DNA of 64,000 nucleotides from Aequorivita sp. (GTDB taxonomy: Bacteria; Bacteroidota; Bacteroidia; Flavobacteriales; Flavobacteriaceae): contig JAUYGY010000028.1 in assembly GCA_030690315.1 (NCBI GenBank), positions 110,990-174,989 of the forward strand, read 5' to 3'. The notes beneath the pieces are model-generated. The model worked only from the letters and a program-made list of their open reading frames with translations, had not been told where the DNA came from and did no database searches. This document shows, in pieces, positions 35,011 to 42,685 of this stretch (positions are counted from its first letter, which is position 1; each line of letters opens with the position of its first letter). A program made the translations under genes and the position numbers.

Positions 35011-36363
35011 TTAAACCATTCCCTTAATATCATTTCCCCAAGTGGGATAGGCAAAAATCATCGCTTTTATAGCTTCAGTAGTGAGCTTTCCGCACATCGC
35101 GAGAACGAAAAGATTGATCATTTCCCCAGCTTCGGAAGCTATAATGTGAGCTCCCAAAACAATATTTCGTTTCTTGTCTACTATAGTTTTGTACGCATAA
35201 ACTTTTTCATTTATATGTTTTGCGCTAAACCATTTCGGCACACTTTTATACTCCACCACAAAATCATAGCCCTTTTTTTTAGCTTCCTCTTCCGTCAAAC
35301 CGATTGAGGCAACTTGTGGAATGGTAAAAACAACGGACGGCACCGGTGGAAAATCCATTCTTGTATGGTTTCCTTTTCTGATATTCAGCGAAACAATCCG
35401 CGCTTCCTGCGATGATGTGGGCGTAAGCGGAAGCGCGCCACTCGCTGAAACATCTCCGCAAGCGTACACATTTTTATTTGTTGTATTCTGAAGAAATTCA
35501 TTCACGGAAACGCCGTTCTTTTCAAATGCTACATTTCCAATTTCCAAATCTAGATCATCAATAGAGGGAACACGCCCAGCCGTATTAAAAATCATTCGAG
35601 CAGTAACCGTTTCTATTTTAGAATTTTTTTCAAAGGAAACCCGATAGTTTTTCTGAAGTTTCTCTACTGCGGAAACCCTTGCGTTGAATATGAATTCAAT
35701 TCCCAATGCTTCCGAAGCTTTTGTGAGGTGCGAAACAATATCGGCTTCAAAAGGTGCGAGCGGTCTATCTCCAAATTCAACAACTGTAACTTTGGCACCA
35801 CACCGTGCGGCAATATGTGCAAACTCCATCCCAATATAGCCAGCGCCCACAAATACAATACTTTCGGGCAACTCTTCTAACTCAAAAAAATCATCGCTCA
35901 CTTTTAAATATTCCCTCCCGGGAATTTTAAGTTCCATTGGTTTTTGTCCCGTTGCGATGACTATTTTTTTAGCTCTTATAGTTTTTCCTTCCACCGAAAG
36001 CGTGTTTTCATCCAAAAATTTCGGGGATTGGTGGAACATTTCAATTCCCGCTTCCTTTAGTTTTTTTTCTGTGGAAGCAGGTACGGAATCCGTAAAAGTA
36101 GCTTTGTATTTTTGAAGAGCGGCCCAATCAATGTTGGGGACGGAATCAATTCCTTTCCCTTTTAAATTTACAGCGAGTTGCATCGCGTGGGTAATTCCCA
36201 CCAAAACTTTTTTCGGGTCACAACCCCGTTGGGAACAAGTTCCGCCAAACTCACGGTTGTCTGCAATTGCTACTTTCATTCCTTCCGCAGCACATTCGAA
36301 GGCCACACTTTTTCCGGCGGTACCGGTTCCTATCACAAAAACATCGTATTCTTTTATTGTCAT
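35011..36363 (-). CDS. FAD-dependent pyridine nucleotide-disulfide oxidoreductase (Lpd/GorA/MerA-like)
   Basis: 450 residues. FAD motif G12-T-G-T-A-G17, redox cysteine pair C43-S-Q-R-G-C48, NAD(P) motif GAGYIGME near residue 178, and the GDVSASGALPL second FAD motif. The C-terminal His-x4-Glu dyad of lipoamide dehydrogenase and glutathione reductase is replaced by Tyr439 and Asn444 (AYPTWGNDI), so general acid-base chemistry must differ. This variant belongs to a MerA/Lpd-like clade of unknown substrate. The start at 36363 (MTIKEYDV) is chosen. Confidence 0.88.
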   Translation of the reverse strand: MTIKEYDVFVIGTGTAGKSVAFECAAEGMKVAIADNREFGGTCSQRGCDPKKVLVGITHAMQLAVNLKGKGIDSVPNIDWAALQKYKATFTDSVPASTEKKLKEAGIEMFHQSPKFLDENTLSVEGKTIRAKKIVIATGQKPMELKIPGREYLKVSDDFFELEELPESIVFVGAGYIGMEFAHIAARCGAKVTVVEFGDRPLAPFEADIVSHLTKASEALGIEFIFNARVSAVEKLQKNYRVSFEKNSKIETVTARMIFNTAGRVPSIDDLDLEIGNVAFEKNGVSVNEFLQNTTNKNVYACGDVSASGALPLTPTSSQEARIVSLNIRKGNHTRMDFPPVPSVVFTIPQVASIGLTEEEAKKKGYDFVVEYKSVPKWFSAKHINEKVYAYKTIVDKKRNIVLGAHIIASEAGEMINLFVLAMCGKLTTEAIKAMIFAYPTWGNDIKGMV

Positions 36364-36428
36364 AACTCGAAAATAGGGAAACACTAAAGTTATTTGTGTT
36401 ATCAAAATGATAAAGTTGGATTTTGAAG

Positions 36429-36458
36429 TTTGAAAAATGAACCAACGTATTATCTTTG
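36429..36458 (+). promoter_or_regulatory. mfd promoter
   Basis: TTTG (36429-36432), 18-nt spacer, TATCTTTG (36451-36458). Full -33/-7 match. The ATG at 36466 is only 7 nt further, so the 5' leader must be extremely short or absent. Confidence 0.65.
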
Positions 36459-36465
36459 CCCACCA

Positions 36466-39400
36466 ATGAGCAAAACACTCGTTACTTCACTTTATTCACA
36501 GTCTTCGCAAACACGAAAACTGGGGGATTCTATTGCCTCTTCGGAAAATAAAATCCAAGTTTCTGGCCTCGTTGGTTCTTCGCTTTCGTTGGTAATTGCT
36601 GAAACTTTTTCTATTTCTGAATTGCCTTTTCTTCTCATTTTCAATGACAAAGAAGAAGCGGCCTACCATTTAAACGATTTGGAAAATCTGCTGGGCGACC
36701 AAAATGTGCTTTTCTATCCAGGAAGTTATCGGCGGCCATACCAAATTGAAGAAACCGACAACGCCAACGTTTTACTACGAAGCGAGGTTTTAAATCGAAT
36801 CAATTCCCGAAAAAAACCAGCGCTTATTGTAACCTATCCCGAAGCGCTTTTTGAAAAAGTGGTCACACGAAAGGAATTGGAACGGAATACTTTAAAAATT
36901 GCCGTAAACGACCAACTTTCCATCGATTTTGTAAACGAGGTTTTGTTTGAATACAATTTCAAACGAACTGATTTTGTTACCGAACCTGGCGAGTTTTCGG
37001 TCCGTGGTGGGATTTTGGATGTGTTCAGTTTTAGCAATGATGAACCGTACCGAATTGAATTTTTTGGTGATGAGGTTGACAGCATTCGCACTTTCGATGT
37101 TGAAACGCAACTTTCTTTGGAACAGGTGAAAAAAGTATCCATTATCCCGAACGTTGAAAACAAAATGATTGATGAAAACCGCGAAAGTTTTCTGAAATAC
37201 ATCGCCTCCAAAACAGTGGTTTTCCTTAAAAATGAAGAACTTTTCAGCACCGCCATCGATAATCTTTTCAAAAAGGCAACAGAGGCTTTTAATGCGATCG
37301 ATTCAGAAATACAACGCACAAAGCCTTCGGAATTGTTTTGTAGTTCGGAATTATTAAAAGAGCAACTTTCTGAATTTACAACAGTTCATTTAAAAAGCAA
37401 AACTCCCCTCCCGAAGGGAGGGGCAGGGGGTGTGATTTTGTTTTCAACCAAACCGCAGCCTTCTTTCAATAAGCAATTCAATTTACTAATTGAAAATTTG
37501 AATGAAAACACTGAAAAAGGGTATAAAAACTATATTTTTTGCAGTACTGAACAACAGGCAAAACGTTTTCACGACATTTTTGAAGATGCCGAACAACACG
37601 TGGAACAGTTTGAAACGATTGTTTTTCCGCTGTTTCAAGGTTTTATCGATGACGATTTAAAACTTGTTTGCTACACCGATCACCAAATTTTTGAGCGTTA
37701 CCATAAATTCCAACTTAAAAACGGTTACGCCAAAAAGCAAGCGATCACTTTAAAGGAAATCACGAATCTGGAAGTGGGCGATTACGTAACGCATATTGAC
37801 CACGGAATCGGGAAATTCGGCGGTTTGCAAAAAATTGATGTTGAAGGAAAAATGCAGGAAGCCATCAAACTTTTTTATGGCGATAGGGATATTTTATACC
37901 TCAGCATTCACTCCCTGCATAAAATTTCAAAATACAACGGCAAGGACGGAAAAGAGCCCAAAATGTACAAATTGGGCAGCGATGCGTGGAAAAAACTGAA
38001 GCAAAAAACCAAAACCCGCGTCAAGGAAATTGCCTTCAATTTAATTGAACTATACGCCAAACGCCGAACGCTGAAAGGTTTTGCCTTTGATCCGGACAGT
38101 TATTTACAAGCGGAGCTGGAATCATCCTTCATTTACGAAGACACGCCAGACCAAAGTACCGCGACCGAAGACGTAAAAAAAGATATGGAAAACGAACGCC
38201 CAATGGACCGTTTGGTTTGTGGCGACGTAGGTTTCGGGAAAACGGAAGTCGCTATTCGGGCAGCTTTTAAAGCGGTGGACAATGGAAAACAAGTCGCGGT
38301 TTTGGTACCGACCACTATTTTGGCATTTCAGCATTTCAAAACTTTTACAGAGCGACTTTCTGAAATGCCCGTAAAAGTTGATTACCTCAACCGATTTAGA
38401 ACCGCCAAAGAACGGAAAATAGTACTCGATGGCTTGAAAGACGGACGGTTGGATATTGTTATCGGCACCCATCAATTGGTCAGTAAATCGGTAGTGTTTA
38501 AAGATTTGGGACTTTTGATTATTGACGAAGAACAGAAATTTGGGGTTGGGGTAAAAGATAAATTGAAAACCATCAAAGAAAATGTAGATACGCTTACCCT
38601 CACGGCAACGCCCATTCCGCGTACGCTGCAGTTCAGTTTGATGGCGGCGCGAGATCTTTCTGTTATTACTACGCCGCCTCCAAACCGTTATCCCGTGGAA
38701 ACACACGTTATTCGTTTTGGGGAAGAAAGTATTCGCGATGCTGTTCGCTATGAAATCTCGCGGGGGGGGCAGGTTTTCTTCGTTCATAATAGAATTGAAA
38801 ACATAAAAGAAGTGGCCGGAATGATTCAAAGATTGGTTCCCGATGCAAAAATTGGAATCGGTCACGGGCAAATGGACGGCAAGAAACTGGAAGATTTGAT
38901 GCTTCGGTTTATGAACAATGAATTTGACGTACTCGTTTCCACAACCATTATTGAAAGTGGTTTGGATGTACCAAATGCAAACACAATTTTCATCAACAAC
39001 GCCAATAATTTCGGGCTTTCAGATCTGCACCAAATGCGCGGCCGTGTGGGCCGAAGTAATAAAAAAGCCTTCTGTTATTTCATCACGCCAGAATATTCAT
39101 CGATGACGGACGAAGCGCGAAAACGAATCACCGCTTTGGAACAGTTTTCCGAATTGGGAAGTGGGATAAACATTGCAATGAAGGATTTGGAAATCCGCGG
39201 TGCGGGCGATTTGTTGGGCGGGGAACAAAGTGGATTTATCAACGAAATTGGTTTTGAAACCTATCAAAAAATCCTTTCCGAAGCAATTGAGGAATTGAAA
39301 GAAAAGGAATTCAAATCGCTTTACGAAGAAACCGAAGGCCCGAAGAAAAGTTTTGTAAAGGAAATGACGATCGATACAGATTTCGAACTTCTTTTCCCGG

Positions 39401-39819
39401 ATGATTACGTAAACAACATAACCGAAAGACTCAATCTTTACACAAAACTGAACGAACTAAAGAACGAAGCCGAACTTCAAAAATTCGAAAAAGAACTTTT
39501 GGATCGTTTCGGGGAACTGCCAAAACGGGCGGAAGATTTGCTTAACAGTGTTCGCGTAAAGTGGATTGCAATTTCGATGGGCTTGGAACGCGTAATTATG
39601 AAACAAAAAAAATTGGTCGGCTATTTTGTGGCAGACCAAAATAGTGCATTTTACCAAAGCCCTTCTTTCACAAAAGTACTTCAGTACGTACAAAGCCACC
39701 CGCAAAGAGTGACGATGAAAGAAAAACAAACCCGCAACGGATTGCGCTTGTTGTTGACTTTTGAAGGAATTTCTTCCGTGGAAAAAGCACTTCGGGCTTT
39801 GGAACCATTTTCAGAGTAA
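36466..39819 (+). CDS. mfd: Transcription-repair coupling factor Mfd
   Basis: 1117 residues. It removes stalled RNA polymerase and recruits UvrA. Order: UvrB-like N-terminal module (about 1-300), RNA polymerase interaction domain (GDYVTHIDHGIGKFGG near residue 440), translocase with Walker A G586-D-V-G-F-G-K592-T and D687-E-E-Q690, and motif VI DLHQMRGRVGRSNKKAF near residue 850; the C-terminal TRCF domain ends the protein. Residues T313-V323 (TPLPKGGAGGV) are encoded by a very G+C-rich palindrome that looks inserted. The start at 36466 follows a full promoter; an ORF from 36430 would overlap it. Confidence 0.96.
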   Translation: MSKTLVTSLYSQSSQTRKLGDSIASSENKIQVSGLVGSSLSLVIAETFSISELPFLLIFNDKEEAAYHLNDLENLLGDQNVLFYPGSYRRPYQIEETDNANVLLRSEVLNRINSRKKPALIVTYPEALFEKVVTRKELERNTLKIAVNDQLSIDFVNEVLFEYNFKRTDFVTEPGEFSVRGGILDVFSFSNDEPYRIEFFGDEVDSIRTFDVETQLSLEQVKKVSIIPNVENKMIDENRESFLKYIASKTVVFLKNEELFSTAIDNLFKKATEAFNAIDSEIQRTKPSELFCSSELLKEQLSEFTTVHLKSKTPLPKGGAGGVILFSTKPQPSFNKQFNLLIENLNENTEKGYKNYIFCSTEQQAKRFHDIFEDAEQHVEQFETIVFPLFQGFIDDDLKLVCYTDHQIFERYHKFQLKNGYAKKQAITLKEITNLEVGDYVTHIDHGIGKFGGLQKIDVEGKMQEAIKLFYGDRDILYLSIHSLHKISKYNGKDGKEPKMYKLGSDAWKKLKQKTKTRVKEIAFNLIELYAKRRTLKGFAFDPDSYLQAELESSFIYEDTPDQSTATEDVKKDMENERPMDRLVCGDVGFGKTEVAIRAAFKAVDNGKQVAVLVPTTILAFQHFKTFTERLSEMPVKVDYLNRFRTAKERKIVLDGLKDGRLDIVIGTHQLVSKSVVFKDLGLLIIDEEQKFGVGVKDKLKTIKENVDTLTLTATPIPRTLQFSLMAARDLSVITTPPPNRYPVETHVIRFGEESIRDAVRYEISRGGQVFFVHNRIENIKEVAGMIQRLVPDAKIGIGHGQMDGKKLEDLMLRFMNNEFDVLVSTTIIESGLDVPNANTIFINNANNFGLSDLHQMRGRVGRSNKKAFCYFITPEYSSMTDEARKRITALEQFSELGSGINIAMKDLEIRGAGDLLGGEQSGFINEIGFETYQKILSEAIEELKEKEFKSLYEETEGPKKSFVKEMTIDTDFELLFPDDYVNNITERLNLYTKLNELKNEAELQKFEKELLDRFGELPKRAEDLLNSVRVKWIAISMGLERVIMKQKKLVGYFVADQNSAFYQSPSFTKVLQYVQSHPQRVTMKEKQTRNGLRLLLTFEGISSVEKALRALEPFSE
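37403..37434. repeat. G+C-rich palindrome absorbed in frame in mfd
   Basis: CCCCTCCC (37405-37412), GAA loop, GGGAGGGG (37416-37423), followed by CAGGGGGTGTG. Almost pure G+C inside A+T-rich coding sequence. It encodes TPLPKGGAGGV at the boundary after the UvrB-like module, probably in a surface loop. Confidence 0.8.
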
Positions 39820-39837
39820 TAAAATCAGATCATTTTG

Positions 39838-39845
39838 TATATTTG
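39838..39845 (+). promoter_or_regulatory. -7 box of the ParE-type TA pair
   Basis: TATATTTG, exact match, ending 4 nt before the ATG at 39850. The predicted start site is at or next to the ATG, so the mRNA may be leaderless. Confidence 0.5.
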
Positions 39846-39849
39846 ATTT

Positions 39850-40089
39850 ATGGACACATCGCACCATTTTACTGTTGAAGAACTTGCCGAAGCTTTTCAG
39901 GAATTGAGCATTTCTGAAAGAGCAAAACTTGCATCGCTACTACCCGAAAATTGGTTTGAAAAAAATTCAAAAGAATTGAATGAAATCCAAAAACAAGCTT
40001 TGGATCTTGCTTCAGAAAAAGTTGTTGATGGAAGAGCGGTTTTTCATACTTGGGAAGAGGTGGAAAATTATGTGAAGCATCGAACATAA
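39850..40089 (+). CDS. Putative antitoxin, addiction-module component family
   Basis: 79 residues, acidic and helical. It resembles the Bacteroidota/Planctomycetes addiction-module component family: an N-terminal helix LSISERAKLASLLPE, linker and a C-terminal HTWEEVENYVKHR. It overlaps the start of the ParE-like gene by one nucleotide (TAATG at 40087-40091), which is typical of antitoxin-toxin pairs. The DNA-binding part is not obvious. Confidence 0.8.
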   Translation: MDTSHHFTVEELAEAFQELSISERAKLASLLPENWFEKNSKELNEIQKQALDLASEKVVDGRAVFHTWEEVENYVKHRT

Positions 40090-40394
40090 TGAGCAACTAT
40101 CGAGTTTCGATAGAAGAAGATGCAAAGCTCGACATCGCAGAAGGATACGATTGGTATTCTAAAATTTCAGAAAAAATTTGTGCTTCTTTTCTTTTTGAAA
40201 TAAAGAAAACACTTGATTATTTAGCAGAAAATCCCTTGCTCTTTCAATTTGTATATAAAGATTTCCGACAGGTTCCGGTAAAAAAATTCCCTTTTGTAAT
40301 TTTATACAAAACTGAAGCACAAACCGTAAAAGTATACCGTATTTTCCCAACCAATATGAACCCTTCCGGAAGATTTACAATTCTCAGAAAATAA
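40089..40394 (+). CDS. RelE/ParE-family toxin
   Basis: 101 residues from the ATG at 40089. Pattern of the ParE fold: strand YRVSIEEDAKLDIAEGYDWY, helix pair with FLFEIKKTLDYLAENPLLF, and strands RQVPVKKFPFVILYKTEAQTVKVYRIFP. The C-terminal Arg/Lys residues fit a toxin that attacks gyrase (ParE) rather than mRNA, but the two groups are hard to separate. It is translationally coupled to its antitoxin. An in-frame upstream extension to 40050 overlaps the antitoxin and is rejected. Confidence 0.85.
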   Translation: MSNYRVSIEEDAKLDIAEGYDWYSKISEKICASFLFEIKKTLDYLAENPLLFQFVYKDFRQVPVKKFPFVILYKTEAQTVKVYRIFPTNMNPSGRFTILRK

Positions 40395-40505
40395 TACAAA
40401 TCCTTTAAATCCACCCAATGTCGGGTAAATGCCGCGTGAAATACCTCTGAAAATATTGCACTATATTTACTGCCATCGTACTATTGCTTCATAAATTTTT
40501 AAACA

Positions 40506-41318
40506 ATGAAACAACCAGAACTTGGTCGAAAATTATTAGAACTTCGGAAGCAAAAAGGCTTTACGCAGGAAGAACTTGTGGAGCAGTGCAATATAAACGT
40601 TCGAACCATTCAGCGAATTGAAGCCGGGGAAGTAATGCCGCGCAGTTTTACGTTGAAGACAATTTTGAATGTGTTGGGTGAGGATTTGGAGAATTTGCAA
40701 GATTCAAAAGCTTCCGATTTTGGAAATATCAATTTACAAGAATTTAAAATTTCATCATTTTATCTTAAAATGGCGTGGATTTGCGGATTGATTTATTTCC
40801 TTTCAGGCTTTGTGGAATTCGCTGTTGATTATGCTCGATTTTATGAAAATGAACTCATTATTTCCAAAGGCGCATACATCAGTATGAAATTTATAATACT
40901 CATCACTTACATTTATTTTATGTGGGGCTTTGTTCTTAGTGGGAAAATCTTTAATAATTATTTGTTGAAAATCGGGGCTTTCTTTTTAATTGGCACTACA
41001 ATTTTATTTTATGGTTACGATATGGCTTCACTTTATTTTGATGGGTTTTACACAGAATATGTTTTGGTTACACAATCTATTTTCTGCGGAATAGGAAGCT
41101 TTATTTTTGGCTTTGCCTTGTTGCGATTGGTAAAACCGATGGGAAACATCGCCCAAATTGCAGGCGGATTTGAAATAGCGACCGGTGTATTTTTTATAAT
41201 TGTTTTTATGGCTTGGCTGGGGCTTATTTTTTTAATCCCATCAGTGTTGCTGCAAATTATTTTACTCTACAAAATTGAGGAACTTCTTAAAAATCGAAAC
41301 GAAGTAGAAATGGCTTAA
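40506..41318 (+). CDS. HTH (XRE) transcriptional regulator fused to a membrane domain
   Basis: 270 residues. Residues 1-62 are a Cro/C1-type helix-turn-helix (KLLELRKQKGFTQEELVEQ then NVRTIQRIEAGEVMP). From about residue 88 there are five or six TM helices with few charges. A DNA-binding domain joined to a membrane domain suggests regulation at the membrane, or a membrane-bound sensor of lipid or signal state. Target genes are not evident. It overlaps the convergent yraN gene by 4 nt (41315-41318). Confidence 0.85.
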   Translation: MKQPELGRKLLELRKQKGFTQEELVEQCNINVRTIQRIEAGEVMPRSFTLKTILNVLGEDLENLQDSKASDFGNINLQEFKISSFYLKMAWICGLIYFLSGFVEFAVDYARFYENELIISKGAYISMKFIILITYIYFMWGFVLSGKIFNNYLLKIGAFFLIGTTILFYGYDMASLYFDGFYTEYVLVTQSIFCGIGSFIFGFALLRLVKPMGNIAQIAGGFEIATGVFFIIVFMAWLGLIFLIPSVLLQIILLYKIEELLKNRNEVEMA

Positions 41319-41677
41319 AAATGATAAAAAGCATTCTCAAAATGCTCCACTTTCTCCATTTTTTGGTTTTTTAAAACTGCAATAATATCGAAACGTACTT
41401 CAACTTCCAGTTCGTTTGAAACAATAAACTCGTTGGCTGCTTTTACCAAAAGTTTGATTTTTGCAGGTGTCACAAAACTTTGGGGATCTCCGAAAAAATC
41501 ACTATTTCGGGTTTTCACTTCAACAATTACAACCGTTCCTTCCTCTTTTTGGGCAATGATATCAATTTCGGCTTTGTCGAAAAAAAAGTTGCGACGCAGG
41601 ATTTTGTAGCCGCTCCGAAGCAAATATTGTACGGCTATTTCTTCCCCTATTTTCCCGAGCTCGTTGTGCGTTGCCAT
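41315..41677 (-). CDS. yraN: YraN/UPF0102 family endonuclease-like protein
   Basis: 120 residues, normal for UPF0102. Typical features are the N-terminal NELGKIGEEIAVQYLLRSGYKILRRN and the restriction-like core EIDIIAQKEEGTVVIVEVKTR with E-x-D and E-V-K. The biological role in most bacteria is uncertain (Holliday-junction-like resolvase fold). It overlaps the stop of the HTH regulator by 4 nt. Confidence 0.9.
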   Translation of the reverse strand: MATHNELGKIGEEIAVQYLLRSGYKILRRNFFFDKAEIDIIAQKEEGTVVIVEVKTRNSDFFGDPQSFVTPAKIKLLVKAANEFIVSNELEVEVRFDIIAVLKNQKMEKVEHFENAFYHF

Positions 41678-41680
41678 TTT

Positions 41681-41722
41681 GATTTACGATTTACGATTGC
41701 CGATTTTTGATTTTTGATTTTT
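41681..41722. repeat. Short GATTTACG/GATTTTT repeats upstream of yraN
   Basis: GATTTACGATTTACGATTG, then GATTTTTGATTTTTGATTTTT. Reverse of the CGTAAATC motif found before atpA. It fills the 43-nt gap between yraN and the LD-carboxypeptidase gene on the minus strand. Confidence 0.6.
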
Positions 41723-42623
41723 AAAATTGAATTTTAATTTGTGATGGTTCAATGGTTATTTTAATTTCCCTGCCGAAAATCAAAGCCATATTATCTTTAA
41801 TATGTCCGGCGGGAAAATTTGTAATCACTGGATAGTTGTATTCCTTTACCAAATCGATAATAATTTCCTCAGCCGTTTTTCCGAAGTACACTTTATTGTC
41901 TTTCATCTCTGTCATTCCACCAATAATGAGCGCTTTCAGGTTTTTTAAATAACCCTTTCGTTTTAAATTCATCATCATTCTGTCAATATGATATAACATT
42001 TCGTCAAGATCTTCAATAAACAGAATTTTGCCATCGGTTTTCATTTCCGATGCACTGCCGCAAAGCGAATACAGCACCGAAAGGTTTCCGCCAACCAAAA
42101 CTCCATTTATAGTTTGGGTTTCCGCACGGGTTGCGGAACCGCTTGATTCAACTTCAAGCTTATAATCTTCCCCAAACAAAACTTTTCGGATTGATTCCGA
42201 AGTTTCTTGGGTTTTATTTTCAATTTCCAAACACATCTGTGCGTGCAGCGTTTCAATCCCAAAAGTATGGATGTGCGAATGCAAAACCGTAACATCACTA
42301 TAGCCCACAATCCATTTCGGATTTTTTTTAAATTTTGAAAAATCCAATTTATCGATAATTCGAACGGTTCCGTAGCCACCTCGGGCACACCAAATGGCTT
42401 TAATTTTTGGGTCGTCCAGCATTTGTTGGAAATCGGCTGCCCGTAACTCGTCATTTCCCGCAAATTGGTTTTGTTCTGCGCCGATGGTTTTTCCCAAAAT
42501 GCCTTTCAAACCCCAGCTTTCAAGTAATTGAAGAGCAGGGTTTAATTCTTCTTTTGAAATTTTCCGAGCGGTGGAAATAATAGCAACCGTATCGCCTTTT
42601 TGAAGTGTGTTTGGAGTAATCAT
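41721..42623 (-). CDS. LD-carboxypeptidase-like protein (peptidase family S66)
   Basis: 300 residues from the ATG at 42623. The catalytic Ser is in GYSDVTVLHSHIH, with the conserved W-C-A-R-G-G-Y-G before it (IWCARGGYGTVRI), Glu in FIEDLDEMLYHID, and His in GHIKDN near residue 275. Family S66 trims murein tetrapeptides for recycling or removes C-terminal residues; microcin-immunity MccF is the other member. It has no signal peptide, so a cytoplasmic recycling role is expected. Confidence 0.9.
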   Translation of the reverse strand: MITPNTLQKGDTVAIISTARKISKEELNPALQLLESWGLKGILGKTIGAEQNQFAGNDELRAADFQQMLDDPKIKAIWCARGGYGTVRIIDKLDFSKFKKNPKWIVGYSDVTVLHSHIHTFGIETLHAQMCLEIENKTQETSESIRKVLFGEDYKLEVESSGSATRAETQTINGVLVGGNLSVLYSLCGSASEMKTDGKILFIEDLDEMLYHIDRMMMNLKRKGYLKNLKALIIGGMTEMKDNKVYFGKTAEEIIIDLVKEYNYPVITNFPAGHIKDNMALIFGREIKITIEPSQIKIQF

Positions 42624-42660
42624 GAATCTATTTAAAACCACAAATTACTACATTTATGTG

Positions 42661-42668
42661 TACTTTTG
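42661..42668 (+). promoter_or_regulatory. metG -7 box
   Basis: TACTTTTG, exact match, 17 nt before the metG ATG at 42686. The in-frame ATG at 42656 is upstream of it and is therefore rejected. Confidence 0.55.
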
Positions 42669-42685
42669 TGCTTTCAAAAAAAATT

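Noticed and set aside
38122..38871. Long minus-strand ORF (249 codons) inside mfd
   Set aside because: It is antisense to the helicase motifs of Mfd and shows no protein motif of its own.
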